Origin: Isochrysis galbana
Lineage: Eukaryota; Haptophyta; Isochrysidales; Isochrysidaceae
DNA length: 64,000 bases
Assembly (NCBI GenBank): GCA_018136815.1
Contig: CM030940.1
Span: 3,970,833 to 4,034,832 of the forward strand
Reading direction: 5' to 3'
The translations under genes were made by a program, and so were the position numbers. The notes beneath the pieces were generated by a model. That model was not told where the DNA came from. It ran no database searches and was given only the letters and a program-made list of their open reading frames with translations. This document shows positions 22,094 through 32,570 of this stretch, piece by piece. Numbering within the stretch: position 1 is the first letter of the stretch; each line of letters begins with the position of its first letter.

Positions 22094-24664
22094 CTAGATC
22101 ACCGAATCTATGGGCTGTTCGGCTATCCAAGGTCCAAGGGTGTGGGGTGTGGGGGAATGTCCCTCAGAGTCCCCGGAGAGCTTGGGGGACTTGGGGACGG
22201 GGCGCTCTAGGGAGGGAACGTTGCCGGTGAAACGCTGGAATTTGGTGAGCGGTGCGCCGGGGCGGGCGGTGCGGTTATCGAGGAAGTTGGCGTACTCGCG
22301 CGCGGGGAGGAGGAAGGAGGTGGGCAGACGGGCGCGTTGCAGCATGGCCTCGGCGGCACGAGTGATGACGTCGTGGTGGCGCTCGGCGCGCCCGACGCCT
22401 TCGTGATGCTCTCGGGACGTGAGTTGTACGAGGAGGCCGAGCTCTCGCTCGACACGGGCCTGGAAGTCGGCGGCGGCGAGCTCGGGGGCACGGTCGAAAC
22501 GGAGGCGAAGGGGGTGGTGGCCGAGAGCGCGAGATTCGAGGACCACGCGGCGGAGGAAGATGAGCCAGTCGTCGACGGTGTGCGTGCGGCCCGGCGAGAC
22601 AAAAGCGTACGACGTGAACTCGTCGACGGCCTCGAAATGATACGTCGCGCCATCGGTGGTCGGTGGGGGACGCGGCGGAGTGCGGGCCGAAACCGTCGCA
22701 GATGAAAAGGGCGGCGGGGCGGGTGGCGAGGTCACGGGCGGGCGTGCTGCGGACGGGAGCGTGCTTGGCTTGGGCGAGCGCGCGAGGCACGCTGGAGTCG
22801 ACGGCGGCGCGCTGAGCGGGGGAGAGGGAGTCGAGACGGATACCGTGCGCAGAGCGAGACGTGGCGGCGAGGCCGGCGGAGTCCGTGCCGAGGCGGGCGG
22901 CCCACAGGAGCGCGGAATCGTTGGCGCTGAGGAGGGAGGCGGCGCTGGCGGTCGGGGCATCCGCGGAGGGGGCGGGGTGGAATGCGACGTCGATGTAAAA
23001 AAGACCATGGGCGCGGCGGAGGACAAGGGCTGTGCCGTCTGGGAAGAGCATCTCGGAGGGGCGGGGGGCAGGCTTCTTGTGGATCTCGACGTGCAGGGAG
23101 TCGATGAGGACGGACTCCGAGATGATGTTGGGACCTTCAGGCGCGCAGAGAAAGCCGACGAGATGCGAGGGAGCTGGGAGAGCGCCGAAGGAGACTCGGG
23201 CGAGAGCCGCGGAGGCGTAGGGCAGGCCGCCGGCAATGCCTTTGATGACGCCGGACGAGGGAGAGTGGAGGCAGAGGGCGGAGGCGGAAGCGTCGCAGAG
23301 GATGTTGGCGTTTGCGCCGCCGTCGAGTTGGAAGGCGATTGTCGCGGGAGCGGGCGAGACAGCGACGCTGGAGTGAGAGACGGAGGGCTCGAGGGCGTCG
23401 GCGGCGACGGCCAGGGGACACGCGAAGGCGACGGAGCAAAGCGGCCCGATCGTCGTGGGCTCGGGGGAGCAGGGGAGTTCATCGAGGTAGGCGTCGAGAA
23501 GCGCGTCGGCGTCGGCGAGGGAGGAGTCGGGGCGGGGCGGGGCTAAGGCGACGCGAGCTGAGGGGGAAGTGGGTGGAAGAGGGTGGCGGCGTTCGACCCA
23601 GAGGCGGACGAGATGTTCGTAGAAACGGGTGGGCAGAGGCTCGCCGAGGGCGTTGGTGAGGGCGCGGGGGTCAGGCGGGGTGGCGGCGTGCACGACGCAG
23701 GCGGAAGGCGGGCGCGCGCCGACGCAGAACTTGTCGCCGCAGGTGGGGCAGCGGAGGGCACAGGTGCGGGAATTGCAAGAGGGTTTGCCACACACGAAAC
23801 AGGCGGGGGAGCGGCTCGGGCGCGTTGGGCGAGGGTTGGCGGTGGCGGCGTGGGCGATGGGATCGGCGTGAGGCATGGGTGGTTCGGGGTCGGGGGAGGC
23901 GTCGGCGGCGAATGCGGAGGGGGACGGGGAGGAGCGGAGCCAGAGGGCGATGGTGGCGATGAGCTGGGGCATTGACCAGACCAGGCGGCCTTGAATGTGC
24001 GCTTCGCTGAGCTCGCGGAGGGCTTGCGCGCGACGGGGGGCGATAGCATCCGGGAGCTTGCGGATTAGCATGCGGTGGAGGGCCAAGGGGTCAGCCGGGT
24101 TGAAGGAGGGGAGACGGCGGAAACGGGAGATGGCGATTTGCGCTGCTCGGTGTGCTTCGTCGGGTGACATGCCGGGCGCGAAGGGAGGCTGCTGGAGCGC
24201 GTAGAGAGGGGAGCTGTGAGGTCGGTCGGTGGGTGCAGTTGTTGAATGATCTGCTCTGGTGTTCCAGAGCTTTGTGATGTGCGTGTTTGTGAGATGTCTT
24301 GTCAAGATTTTGTGCCCATAAGGGCCGCTTGGTCTCGGGCCGCGCTGCCTTGGCAGCGCAGCAGTCGCCAGGGCGGTAGGGGCCTCTGCCATAAGGCATA
24401 CCCAAGGGAGGAGTGGCCCTGTGGGCCTGTGCATGATCTGCTGAAGTCTGCAGACAGTTGTCCCCCATGGGGGGCCGGCCAGCATGTCTGCTGTGGGCAA
24501 TGTGGCCGGAGCCACGGGCCGTGTGGCGCGACGGGGGTCGCGCGCACCTGCTCGGCCTCTGATGGCGGGCGCGGCCGCTTCGACAGCGACTGCTCCATGG
24601 GGGCTGGGGGGCCGCCCTCGGCGGGGGACCCGAAGGAGAGGAGGGGAGCGGCGGCGTGCTCCAT
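22094..24664 (-). pseudogene. Copia-type retrotransposon gag-protease-integrase, broken
   Basis: One minus-strand frame from about 24664 carries a Gag-like region, a Cys-rich zinc segment (CFVCGKPSCNSRTC), an aspartic protease motif (LDGGANANI, with Gly in place of the usual Ser/Thr), a GAG-pre-integrase-like stretch and the start of the integrase core (FICDGFGPHSA). A one-base shift near 22672 moves the rest of the integrase (AVDEFTSYAF, RFDRAPE, HHEGVGRAERHHDVI) into the frame that ends at 22094. No reverse transcriptase or RNase H follows. No flanking long terminal repeats were found; the 5' end instead begins with the hairpin-leader module. The element is 3'-truncated and frameshifted, so inactive. 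Confidence 0.8.
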
Positions 24665-24687
24665 GGCAACTGACTATAAAGTTAGTT
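24302..24687 (-). repeat. Leader module, type B, at 5' end of the Copia-like body
   Basis: The hairpin (24668-24687: AACTGAC/ATAAAG/TTAGTT region) is followed on the minus strand by an ATG at 24664 and the frame MEHAAAPLLSFGSPAEGG. This matches the leaders at 46137, 46547, 52570 and 57577, including the KRPRPPSEAEQVRAT block and the ALWQRPL / GPYGHK end. Past GPYGHK the sequence runs directly into the Gag-like frame. Confidence 0.75.
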
Positions 24688-25220
24688 GAGCAGTTGACAA
24701 AAGAAAGTGTGGAACTTCCAATAATGTCCAATTTTGGCTCTTCGGCAGCAAGGAGTCAACAGTGAAGAGTTAAGATGAAGAGACGGATGCGAAAACGACA
24801 AAATCTACTAATGTTATTGTGGGGGTCTGCGAGGGGGAGTTTTGAAGGGATACATAGTCATAATTTGGCAAGTCCGTAAGTTTTGTTTCTAAACCCCCCA
24901 AATTTTGTTGTCAAAATTTGAGGGCCGGGCACCTAAATTTCGATCAAAATTTAATAGTTTTAGGAGTCTTCATAACTCGTAACTTTATCACGCGCGGTAA
25001 CCTTATACCTTATAAGAGAGGCCTTGCCCCCCCCCAGCCCCGGGGGGGCGAGATCTCCCCCCCCCCCCCTCCCCCCCCCCCCTCCCCTTATCTGCCACAC
25101 CCCCTCCGTCCCCAACTACGACCACACACCACACACCCAACCCACGGACGACGCGACCCAAACAAGTTCTTCGCCGATGCGACGACCATTGAAACGACTC
25201 ATCAAAGATGCTTGAAGACC

Positions 25221-25365
25221 AACTAAGTTTATACTTGGTTGACCCATGGGGGGGCACGAGCCCCCCCTCTCTCCACTCCTCCCCTGCCATGGGGGAGGAA
25301 CCACCCATCCTCCTGGCATGCCTGATGGCTTGCCAGGAGGCCACTGCCCTACTGACCCACTCCCT
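25221..25365 (-). repeat. Terminal module Z with hairpin (copy 2), nested in hAT element
   Basis: The hairpin AACTAAGTTTATACTTGGTT is at 25221-25240 (one G-T pair in the stem), followed by GACCCATGGGGGGGCACGAG and the same block as at 13573-13690. The longest minus-strand frame through it (25808-25116) has no recognisable domain. Confidence 0.7.
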
Positions 25366-25861
25366 TCCCCACAGGCTCGCCCCATTCGCCCATCCTGGCC
25401 CCTCGTGGCCAGCCCATTGCTCCAACCCCCCCTCCCCCCCTGGTCGACAGGCAGACAGGTGCAGACTGGGGGCCCCAGAGGCTCGGGAGCGCCAGCGAGG
25501 GAGAGGCAGGGGAGGCCAGGGCCCAGCCCCAGCCTCCTCTGCCCCCTGAGCTGGCCTCCAGGAGCCTCCAGGGGCCGCCAGAGGGCAGCTGGAGGCCTGC
25601 CGCACGCGCGCCATCGCGCGTGCCGCAGGAGAGGGGAGAGAGAGCGCGGAAAAGGGGGTGGGCGCGAGCGAGAGCTCCGCCCACCGGAAAATCGGTAAGT
25701 CTCGCGCCTGTTTACAGGATAAGACGAGACAGAGTGGGCCGCCCACTCGGAGACACAGGAGGAAGGGGGGGAAAGATCACCGGGGGGTGGCGCGGGCCAC
25801 CGGACCATATCTTAGCCCTCCACCCCAATCCCCCTAGTAGTGTACGGGGGGAGCCGCCTGA

Positions 25862-25985
25862 TGGCGGGGGGAGAAGGGCCGGGGAATGGGGGTGTAGAGA
25901 GTATGCTACGTGCTACTTGTAGTGGGTAGTGGTTCCATTCGCCGCGAGTGCGGTAAGAATATTAAAAGGTTTTTTCAAAGATGCT
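25862..25985 (-). repeat. Upstream module of leader elements (copy 2)
   Basis: The TGCGGTAAGAATATTAAAAG and GTTTTTT bases match the copies at 600-745 (inverted), 44555-44605 and 53255-53350. No leader ATG follows in this copy. Confidence 0.5.
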
Positions 25986-26502
25986 TGAAGATGGTCCGAA
26001 AGAGCTTGCTGTTGTGAATCTGCATACATCATCCGTAGCAAAGCAAAGACCCGTTCACAAACAAGACGCCGAGTTGGGAGACATTGCGAAAGCGCGGCTC
26101 CGCCTCTCTCGCTCCTCGCGTGTGGCCTGCTCCAAGAGACCCTCCTCCTCCTCCTCCTCCTCCTCCTCCTCGTCGTCGTCGTCGTCGAGAAAGACAACCG
26201 TCTCTCGCCGCCGCTTACGACGAGTAGAAGGAACCAACGGCGGCAGCGGGCGCAGTAGCAGGCGAGGTGGTCTCCTCCTCCTCTACCATCTGGATGCGTC
26301 GAGGGCGGGCCATCGGGCCATGCATGCGCCCTCCGCGGCTGCCGCCCCGCCGCCCCCCCCCCGTACACCGCGCACCGCGCGCGGCCCAATTTCCTTTTTC
26401 GAGGCGAAACCACCTAAATTTTGGTCAAAATTTTTGATTTCACTCGACTACCCAAATTTCGAAAAAAAATTGACAAAACTTACGGACTTGCCAAGTCATA
26501 AT

Positions 26503-27493
26503 ACATATGTGTGTGTGTCTGATGTCTGATGTCTGAGGCACCAGCACGCTTTAAGATCAAGGTCAAGGTGTACGGGCAAGTGCAAGTGCGCTGAGGGTGT
26601 CGTGATAGTACCGGGTTAGTGGGAGTAGAGGTACTAACTCTCAGATGTTTTATTATGATCAAGGTCAAGCCCACGTCCACCCGCCCTTTGTATCGCAAGC
26701 CCTCAAGCCCTTGACTAGAAAACCTCTCATGCATTCTGTATTCTGGTCTTCTGAGATCCCAGCGCCTTGCTGCTACTCGGTACCCAGAGAGGTTTGAGAC
26801 CCCGGGGAGAGGGGGGGGGGCGGGGGGGGGGCGGGGGGGGCGGGGGAATGCGAGCAGGGAGACGTACGAAAGGCGGTTGAGGGATGACTTTGTTTGGGCT
26901 CTCTCCGCGGGAGTGAGGGAGGAGTCTTCCTACTCCTCTCAAAGCGTGGCCCCTCTCCGAACCACTCCCTCGCCCCCCCCCCCTGTATCTTCTCGCTCCC
27001 CACCACCATCCCCAGCGCTCCCGCGCGCGCCCCCCCCCCCCCCCCCCCCCCGCGCCCCCCCCCCCCCCCCCCCCCCCCGCCCCCCTCCCCCGGCGCTCTC
27101 CCTTCCCCCCCACCCCCCCGCCCCGCCCCCCCGGCCGCCGAGAGCTGTGTCCTCGCTTCCCCCCCCCCACTTCTTCCCCCCCCTCTCTCCCCTTCTTTCC
27201 CTCTCGCCCCCTCGCACAGCTCCTCTCTTCTCCCCTCTCCTCTTCTCTTCCCCCTCCCCCCCCCCCCCCCACTTCCCCCATAGACACCGACAACAATCCT
27301 CCTCCCCCCTCCCCCCACCCACTTCCTCTCCTCTCCTCACCCGCCCCCTCCCCCCCGCTCTCTCGTCTCCCTCCCCTCCCAAGCTTTCCTACCCCTTCTC
27401 CCTCATCTCTTCCCCTTCTACCAGGCGCTCACACGCACCCGACGCTCTCACTCTTCTCTCTCCCTCCTTCCCCCCGATCCCACCCCGTATACG
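26503..27493. promoter_or_regulatory. GSK3 upstream region: poly-C and CT tracts
   Basis: Bases 26806-26847 are G-rich. Bases 26970-27480 are an almost continuous C and CT/CCCT tract on the sense strand, ending about 15 bases before the GSK3 ATG. Frames of up to 211 codons here are homopolymer artefacts. The exact lengths of the C runs may be unreliable. Confidence 0.5.
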
Positions 27494-29576
27494 ATGTCCT
27501 CCTCCCAAGTAGAGGGCTCTGTCGAGGGAGAGATCTGGGAAGGGGGCGGCCGCCGCTACCGCATGGAGAAGGTTGTGGGGAATGGCGCGTTCGGTATCGT
27601 GTGGCGCGCCAAGGAGCTCGATTCAGGAGCGCAAGTCGCCATCAAGAAGGTGATTCTCGACCGGCGCTACCACAACCGAGAGCTAGAGATGCTCAGACAG
27701 CTCGAGCACGATTGCGTGATCCGGCTACTCAACCACTTTGAGAAGCCGGGGAGGAAGCAGGTGAGGCTGTGGGGAATGCGAGCGCGGGAGGGCGGGAGGG
27801 AGGGAGGGGGGGGGGGGGCAACGAAGCGCACGCCGCCTGGCTGCCGCACGTGTGCTCTCTGGCTTCCACTTCAACAGTGCGCCGCAACACGTCTTGCCTC
27901 AACGTTCCGTGCAGGAGGAAACGTACCTTCATCTGGTGATGGACTTCCTCCCCGAGACGATACGCTCGACGGCGATGGCGTTCCACAAGCAGCGGCAGCG
28001 CTTCCCCACCGATCACGTCCGGGTCTACCTCTTCCAGGTCCACCAGCCACCCACCGTTCCGCTGCACCCGCCTCGCCGGCTACTGCAACATCCTAGCAAT
28101 GCACAGTGCCAATCTTGCCTCGGAATGTTGCCTCGCAGGCGCTCAAGGCGCTCGAATATGTGCACGGGCTTCGGATCTGCCACCGTGACCTCAAGCCTGA
28201 TAATTTCCTGGTCGACCCGTCTACGCTCAAGCTCAAACTCATCGACTTTGGATGCGCAAAGGCGAGCCTGCTCACCCTGCACCCCACACCCCTCTCCTTG
28301 CCGCCTTGTCCATGTCTTCCATACGAGCATGCTGCGGACTCGCTTGTTGATCCGCCGCCTCATCTCTCTTACCGGCTAGCGTCCAGCCGCTTCCCACGCC
28401 CACCTCTCTCTGTTCCTGATTCACGCACGCCTCGCTCAGGTCCTCGTGCGCGGGCAACCCAACGTCTCCTACATTTGCTCGCGTTACTACCGTGCGCCCG
28501 AGCTGCTCTTTGGTGCCACCGAGTACGCGTGCTCAGTCGACATGTGGTCAGTTGGCACGATTCTCGCAGAGCTGCTCCTCGGCCACCTGCCCTTCCAGGG
28601 GCAAGACTCGACACAGCAACACCTCGTCGAGATTCTTAAACTCCTTGGCACCCCCAGCGAACGGGACTTGCGCGCGATGGGTGCGCCAGCCAGTCCGCCA
28701 TCGAAGTGACGTGTGCGAGCCCTCTCCAGCCGGTCACCCCACCTCAATGATTCCCGCATGGCCATGCCTGTGGCACCGCCAGCCCGCCTGCCCACCCGTT
28801 GCCCGCGCGCTTGTCCAGGCGCCACATGCCACGCGTCCGACTTGCCCAAGCTCCGCGCGTACCCGTGGGACCGCGTCTTCCCCTCGGGCACCTCGCAGCG
28901 GGCAGTCGATCTCGCTCACCGCCTGCTTTGTTATGACCCGGCGCAGCGGCTCACGGCGTCCCAGGCGCTCGCCCACCCCTTTTTCGAGGGAGTCCAGTAC
29001 CTACTTCAAGACGCTGCTGCGGGGGGCGGCGCCGCCGGCCGCCTTCCGGCCGCTCACGAGGCCTGGCAGGCAACTCTCCAATCGCTCTTCGACACGTATG
29101 TCGCCGCGCGCTCTGCTGCCGTTGCTGAGGCGATGCCAGCGCTCGAGAAGGCTATCGCCGCGGCGGTGGCCGACACCTCCTCGATCGATGCCATGCTCAG
29201 CGCTGCAAAGCGCGAGCTCGCTCCCCGCCTCGCCGAAATCAAGCGACGCGAGGCAGAGGCCATGTCCACGCTCTCTCAGGCCGTCCTGCGCTCCGTCCGT
29301 GCCCCCGAGGCGGCTGAGGGCTCCCGGGCGGCTGCCCTTGCTGCTGCCATCGCCGAGGAGCACAAAGCGGCAGAAGGCGCCACAGCTGAGATCGCTGCAC
29401 TGCGCGAACAGCTCGCCAAGCTCCAAGAAGAACTCCACGCCGCGCGCGCAGCAAGTAGTGGCGTCGGCGCCGCAGCGGCGCGCTCGTCGGCCGCCGCAGA
29501 GCTCGGCTCGCCGTCGGACCGCGCGGCGCCCTCGCATCGAAATTCCATCGCAAGGCCCGCCAGTGGGAGTGAGTAA
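27494..29576 (+). CDS. GSK3: GSK3/shaggy-type protein kinase with C-terminal coiled coil
   Basis: This is a CMGC serine/threonine kinase of the glycogen synthase kinase 3 group. Five exons (27494-27760, 27915-28037, 28139-28261, 28440-28680, 28819-29576) give 503 residues. Visible are the Gly-rich loop ([13 protein letters not shown]), catalytic Lys (VAIKKV), [14 protein letters not shown] and the GSK3 activation loop [20 protein letters not shown] with its autophosphorylated Tyr. Intron 3 uses a GC donor (28262), supported by the exact join [17 protein letters not shown]. After the kinase (about residue 330) comes an Ala/Glu/Lys-rich, heptad-like tail of about 170 residues. GSK3 proteins usually end in a short tail, so this extension is unusual. 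The stop at 29574 overlaps a GTGAGT donor; splicing to 29682 would replace the last residues, so the C-terminus is uncertain. Confidence 0.9.
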
Positions 29577-30830
29577 CATGCCCAGTCTCACACAACACAC
29601 CTGCCGGTATGGCTCGGCGCACCCGTCCATGGGCCGTGGCTCGGCCCTCGCCCATCCTGCCCTGCCGCCCTCGTTGTGACAGGTTCACCTATGTACGCGC
29701 GCGCCTCGTCCATATCTGTTGACGAGACTCCTGGTCGCGCAGCCAAAGGTATTCGAGGTCTGCCGGCCGACAACATGGGACAGGCGAGAACGCGTCCCGG
29801 CGTACTGATTGTAGACGCGACACCCCTCAGCTCGACCCTGCCATGCACACGTGCCAGTGGCATGAGGTGGCCTGGCTCTTCCCTTGTCTAACTTGCTGAT
29901 GAGTTTTTTCTTCCCTATTCCCCGATAACAGATGACGCCGCTTGGCGTCGCGCACCAGTCGTCCGGTGCCTCGTCGCACGATGAGCATAGTGACCGATTC
30001 TCGGAGAGATGAGCCCTGTGTTCAAGCTGCTCCTCAATGGACATCATTTCCCGCCAGGAAGATGTTGCGCAACAATGGCACAAGCGATGGCCTCCTCGTG
30101 CGAAGTGCACGCACTTATGGACATCAACGTCCATTTGGGTGCGGGTTGATTAGGTGGAGGATATGCCGTGCTTGAAGAGCTTGCAATTCGAGCAGAGGCG
30201 AATAAGTGGGGTGAGGGAAGAAGTGGGCGCGCGGCGCGTGCTACTTCTCGTCGCGCCAGCAGACGTACGCGACGGGAGAGGTGAAGTCAAGAGAGGCATG
30301 GTTGCGGGCATGCCACATGCTTGTCGGTGCCGTAGCTGGTTGTGAAGAGATTTATCACCCGCGATGGGTCATGGGATGTCGACTGGAATATGGGAATCAT
30401 GGTGCACCGAGGCGATTTAGGTGCGGATTGTTTCAACAAACCAATCTGTGGAAAAAAAGCAGTTGTGGGCACTATTGGTACTACCTCGCGTGACGTCCGC
30501 CCCGAGCTACGGTGGGGCATTTTCCGCAAACAAGCACGGACGCAAATGCCGGCACCATCGAGTATCGGTATTGCTCGGGCTGGATCAGCGAAGGTGGTGC
30601 TGATTGAGGCAAACGGTGGCTTATCTAGATCTAGTTCGTCCGACACAACTATTGTAAGAGTTCGAGCCGCTGGAGCGTGCCACGAGCCCGATCTCTGGGC
30701 CACCCCCGCGCCGGGAGGAGGAACGCAGCGCGTGAGGCTCGGGGCAGCACCACACACCTGCGCGGACTGCCACCATCGCGCGGGGGGCGGTGTGCACTCC
30801 ACACCCCACTCTTCCATGCTGCACAGCGTG
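29577..30830. other. Intergenic region, possible GSK3 3' exons
   Basis: A good acceptor (TTGTGACAG) at 29681 opens a short frame (PMYARASSISVDETPGRAAK) that could be an alternative last exon of GSK3. Beyond 29900 only short frames are seen and no repeat that I can match. A frame of 201 codons on the minus strand (30892-30287) runs through a LINE fragment and is not a credible gene. Confidence 0.4.
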
Positions 30831-30900
30831 CAACCCTCTTTCCTTACGCGAGAAGGCGCGCTTTCGCAGCCTATATGGCACAACTTACACATCCCCAGCG
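30831..30900 (+). mobile_element. Short LINE coding fragment
   Basis: The frame QPSFLTREGALSQPIWHN is identical at protein level to residues of the minus-strand LINE near 2265-2318, followed by HIPSG versus HIPPPG. At base level 10 of 54 positions differ, all silent. It is an isolated internal piece of LINE ORF2 from a different subfamily copy. Confidence 0.8.
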
Positions 30901-31460
30901 GTTTCGAGCGTGGTGACGTTGGACCATTTCCATTTCTGGTCCCCGTTCACTCCGAACGATTGCCGCATTGTTGGCGTCGCTTCCGGAGAGTCGTCCGCGT
31001 CGTCGGACGCGGCGAGCTCGCGCGTGCCGGAGGCGGTGCGGTCCATGGGGAGAATGGGTCGTGAAGAGTAGACTCGGAGGCGTAGAGTGGCGTGTCGTTG
31101 TCGTGGTTATCGTGGGTTTCTTTTTGGTCCTCGTGGTTGTCTGACTCGGGAGTAGCTGGACCGGAAACAACGGGGTCGGAAGAATCTTCACTAGTTTCCC
31201 TCACCCTCTCATAACGATGAAGAGCCGACCACGGCTCGTATGCGGTAGCCTCGGTCGAGCTAAGGGAGGGCCGGTACCGATAGGCTGCGCCGCGCGCAAG
31301 CAAGTAGCTCTAGCGCAGACAGTTTCTTTGTCGATGGCTGGTCTCCTCGTTGGCTCAAATGTCGAAGAAGAACAAGCATCCAATGGGTCGCCATCGCTCC
31401 AGCTACACCGACGTAGGTGTGGCTGCGAAGAGCGCCACGCACGCTGCGGTGAAGGAGAGA
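30901..31460. other. Unassigned stretch with an acidic minus-strand frame
   Basis: A minus-strand frame of 118 codons (31303-30947) is hydrophilic, with a His/Asp/Asn-rich centre (DNHEDQKETHDNHDND). It has no domain that I recognise and may be part of a degraded element next to the LINE fragment. Confidence 0.25.
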
Positions 31461-31545
31461 GTATCATGGATACATCCATGATACGTGCATCATAGATGCA
31501 TATCTATCATGGATACATCCATCTCATGCATCGTGGATGCTCATT
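31461..31545. repeat. Cluster of overlapping palindromes
   Basis: Within 85 bases lie an 11-bp-arm palindrome (31461-31484, GTATCATGGAT/AC/ATCCATGATAC), GCATC/ATA/GATGC, ATAGAT/GCAT/ATCTAT, ATGGAT/AC/ATCCAT and GCATC/GTG/GATGC. The arms reuse GGATACATCC and GCATC words. No gene spans it. Confidence 0.7.
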
Positions 31546-31788
31546 CTAACCTCTGTACGTTTATACTGAGGTCTCTGCTTCTCACTTCTCCCTCGCGGCC
31601 GTTTCGAGTCCGCGCGGGGCATTCTTGCGGCACAGAAATTTCCCCGCGCGCTCTTACTTTGTTACTATTAGTTTCGCGTGCGTTTGTGTGAATGTGCGTG
31701 CGCGTGAATGTAGTAAGAATCTTATCCGGCGATATACGATTGGCGATGCGATCGGCGATGGCGCTCTGCCTCGCCCAAGCCGCGGTGG

Positions 31789-32570
31789 TTGCCTCATGGG
31801 CACCACCGCGATATGGCTAAAGCGGAAAAAAGCAGAGAAGACCACATCGTCGACAATTCATTCATCTACCCGAAGGGGGACGCCCCGAAAGCGATATACA
31901 CACTATATCTAATAGCGTGGAGATATATCGTCACAGACTTCTATAGAATTCATTACGACGGCATAGAATTCTCGGAAGAATCAATATTGATAAGGACGAT
32001 AGAGAGATACACCACACTGAGCAAAGCTCTTTCATTCGCAAATAACGAAACCGACTCGGCAAGAACAGCCCAAGCGGGCATGGGTAGGGGTAGGCAACCC
32101 AAAAAAAGAATAGACATAAGCGACTTGAGACCCGTTTTTACTTTGAACGACAAGGGTGGGCTCAGACCCAGCGAGGAGCTAGTGGAACTAGCCACCAAGC
32201 CGCTGGGGATAGCACACGCCGTCGAGGGGAACAAGGTGCGACGAAACGACGGCGAATAAGCCAGGGACACAGCGAACCTGGGGTTCATTGGGGATAACAC
32301 GAGCCCGACGGAACCCAGATGACCAACGCGAACCCGATCGGGCACGCAAGCCAAGAGAGACGACAACAGGCCTGCCCGGCCCCCACACTCACTCCGAACC
32401 AGGCCTTAGGTAGGGCACCAGGGCCGGACCCCGGAAACCGAAGACAAAGGAATGAAGGGGGGCAGGGAAAGAGGTGGAGGGAGGGAAGTTAAGGGCGGTG
32501 TAAGTAGAGAAGGGAGACCCAGTCAGTAGTAGGTGTGTAGCCCGGAATCTTCAGATGTTTTTTTTTTGGT
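31789..32570 (+). mobile_element. LINE 3' fragment with 3' UTR and T-rich end
   Basis: The frame 31789-32259 contains KSREDHIVDNSFIYPKGDAP, LIAWRYIVTDFYRI and GRQPKKRIDISDLRPVFTL. These align block by block with the C-terminus of the minus-strand LINE (VIAWKYILRDFYRV, GRKPKLKRTLALSAPIF). The 3' UTR carries the shared AGGCCTGCCCGG, ACCAGGCCT and GACAAAGGAATGA motifs. It ends in GTGTGTAGCCCGGAATCTTC and a run of T at about 32557, as in the tails at 44517-44552 and 52320-52362. Confidence 0.8.

Larger units (their letters stand above)
24865..26493 (-). mobile_element. Non-autonomous hAT transposon with TSD and TIRs
   Basis: The ends are inverted repeats (TTGGCAAGTCCGTAAGTTTT at the left; its complement at the right). 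They are bordered by a direct duplication AGTCATAAT at 24856-24864 and 26494-26502 (at least 8 bp, as hAT elements make). Sub-terminal A/T-rich ACCTAAATTT and TCAAAATTT motifs recur at both ends. On the minus strand, about 26090-25960, is a remnant of a hAT C-terminal dimerisation region (CERVFALLRMMYADSQQQAL), with a frame change just before it. Module Z and an upstream module lie inside, so the element was itself invaded or is a composite. It cannot move without outside transposase. Confidence 0.82.

Noticed and set aside
22656-23546. 296-codon plus-strand Gly/Arg/Glu-rich frame
   Set aside because: It is antisense to the Copia gag-protease region, whose motifs are clear on the minus strand.
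21541-24900. LTR pair for the Copia-like element
   Set aside because: I compared sequence beyond both ends and saw no matching direct repeat.
26877-27512. 211-codon Pro/Ser frame upstream of GSK3
   Set aside because: It is produced by poly-C and CT tracts, ending where the GSK3 start begins.
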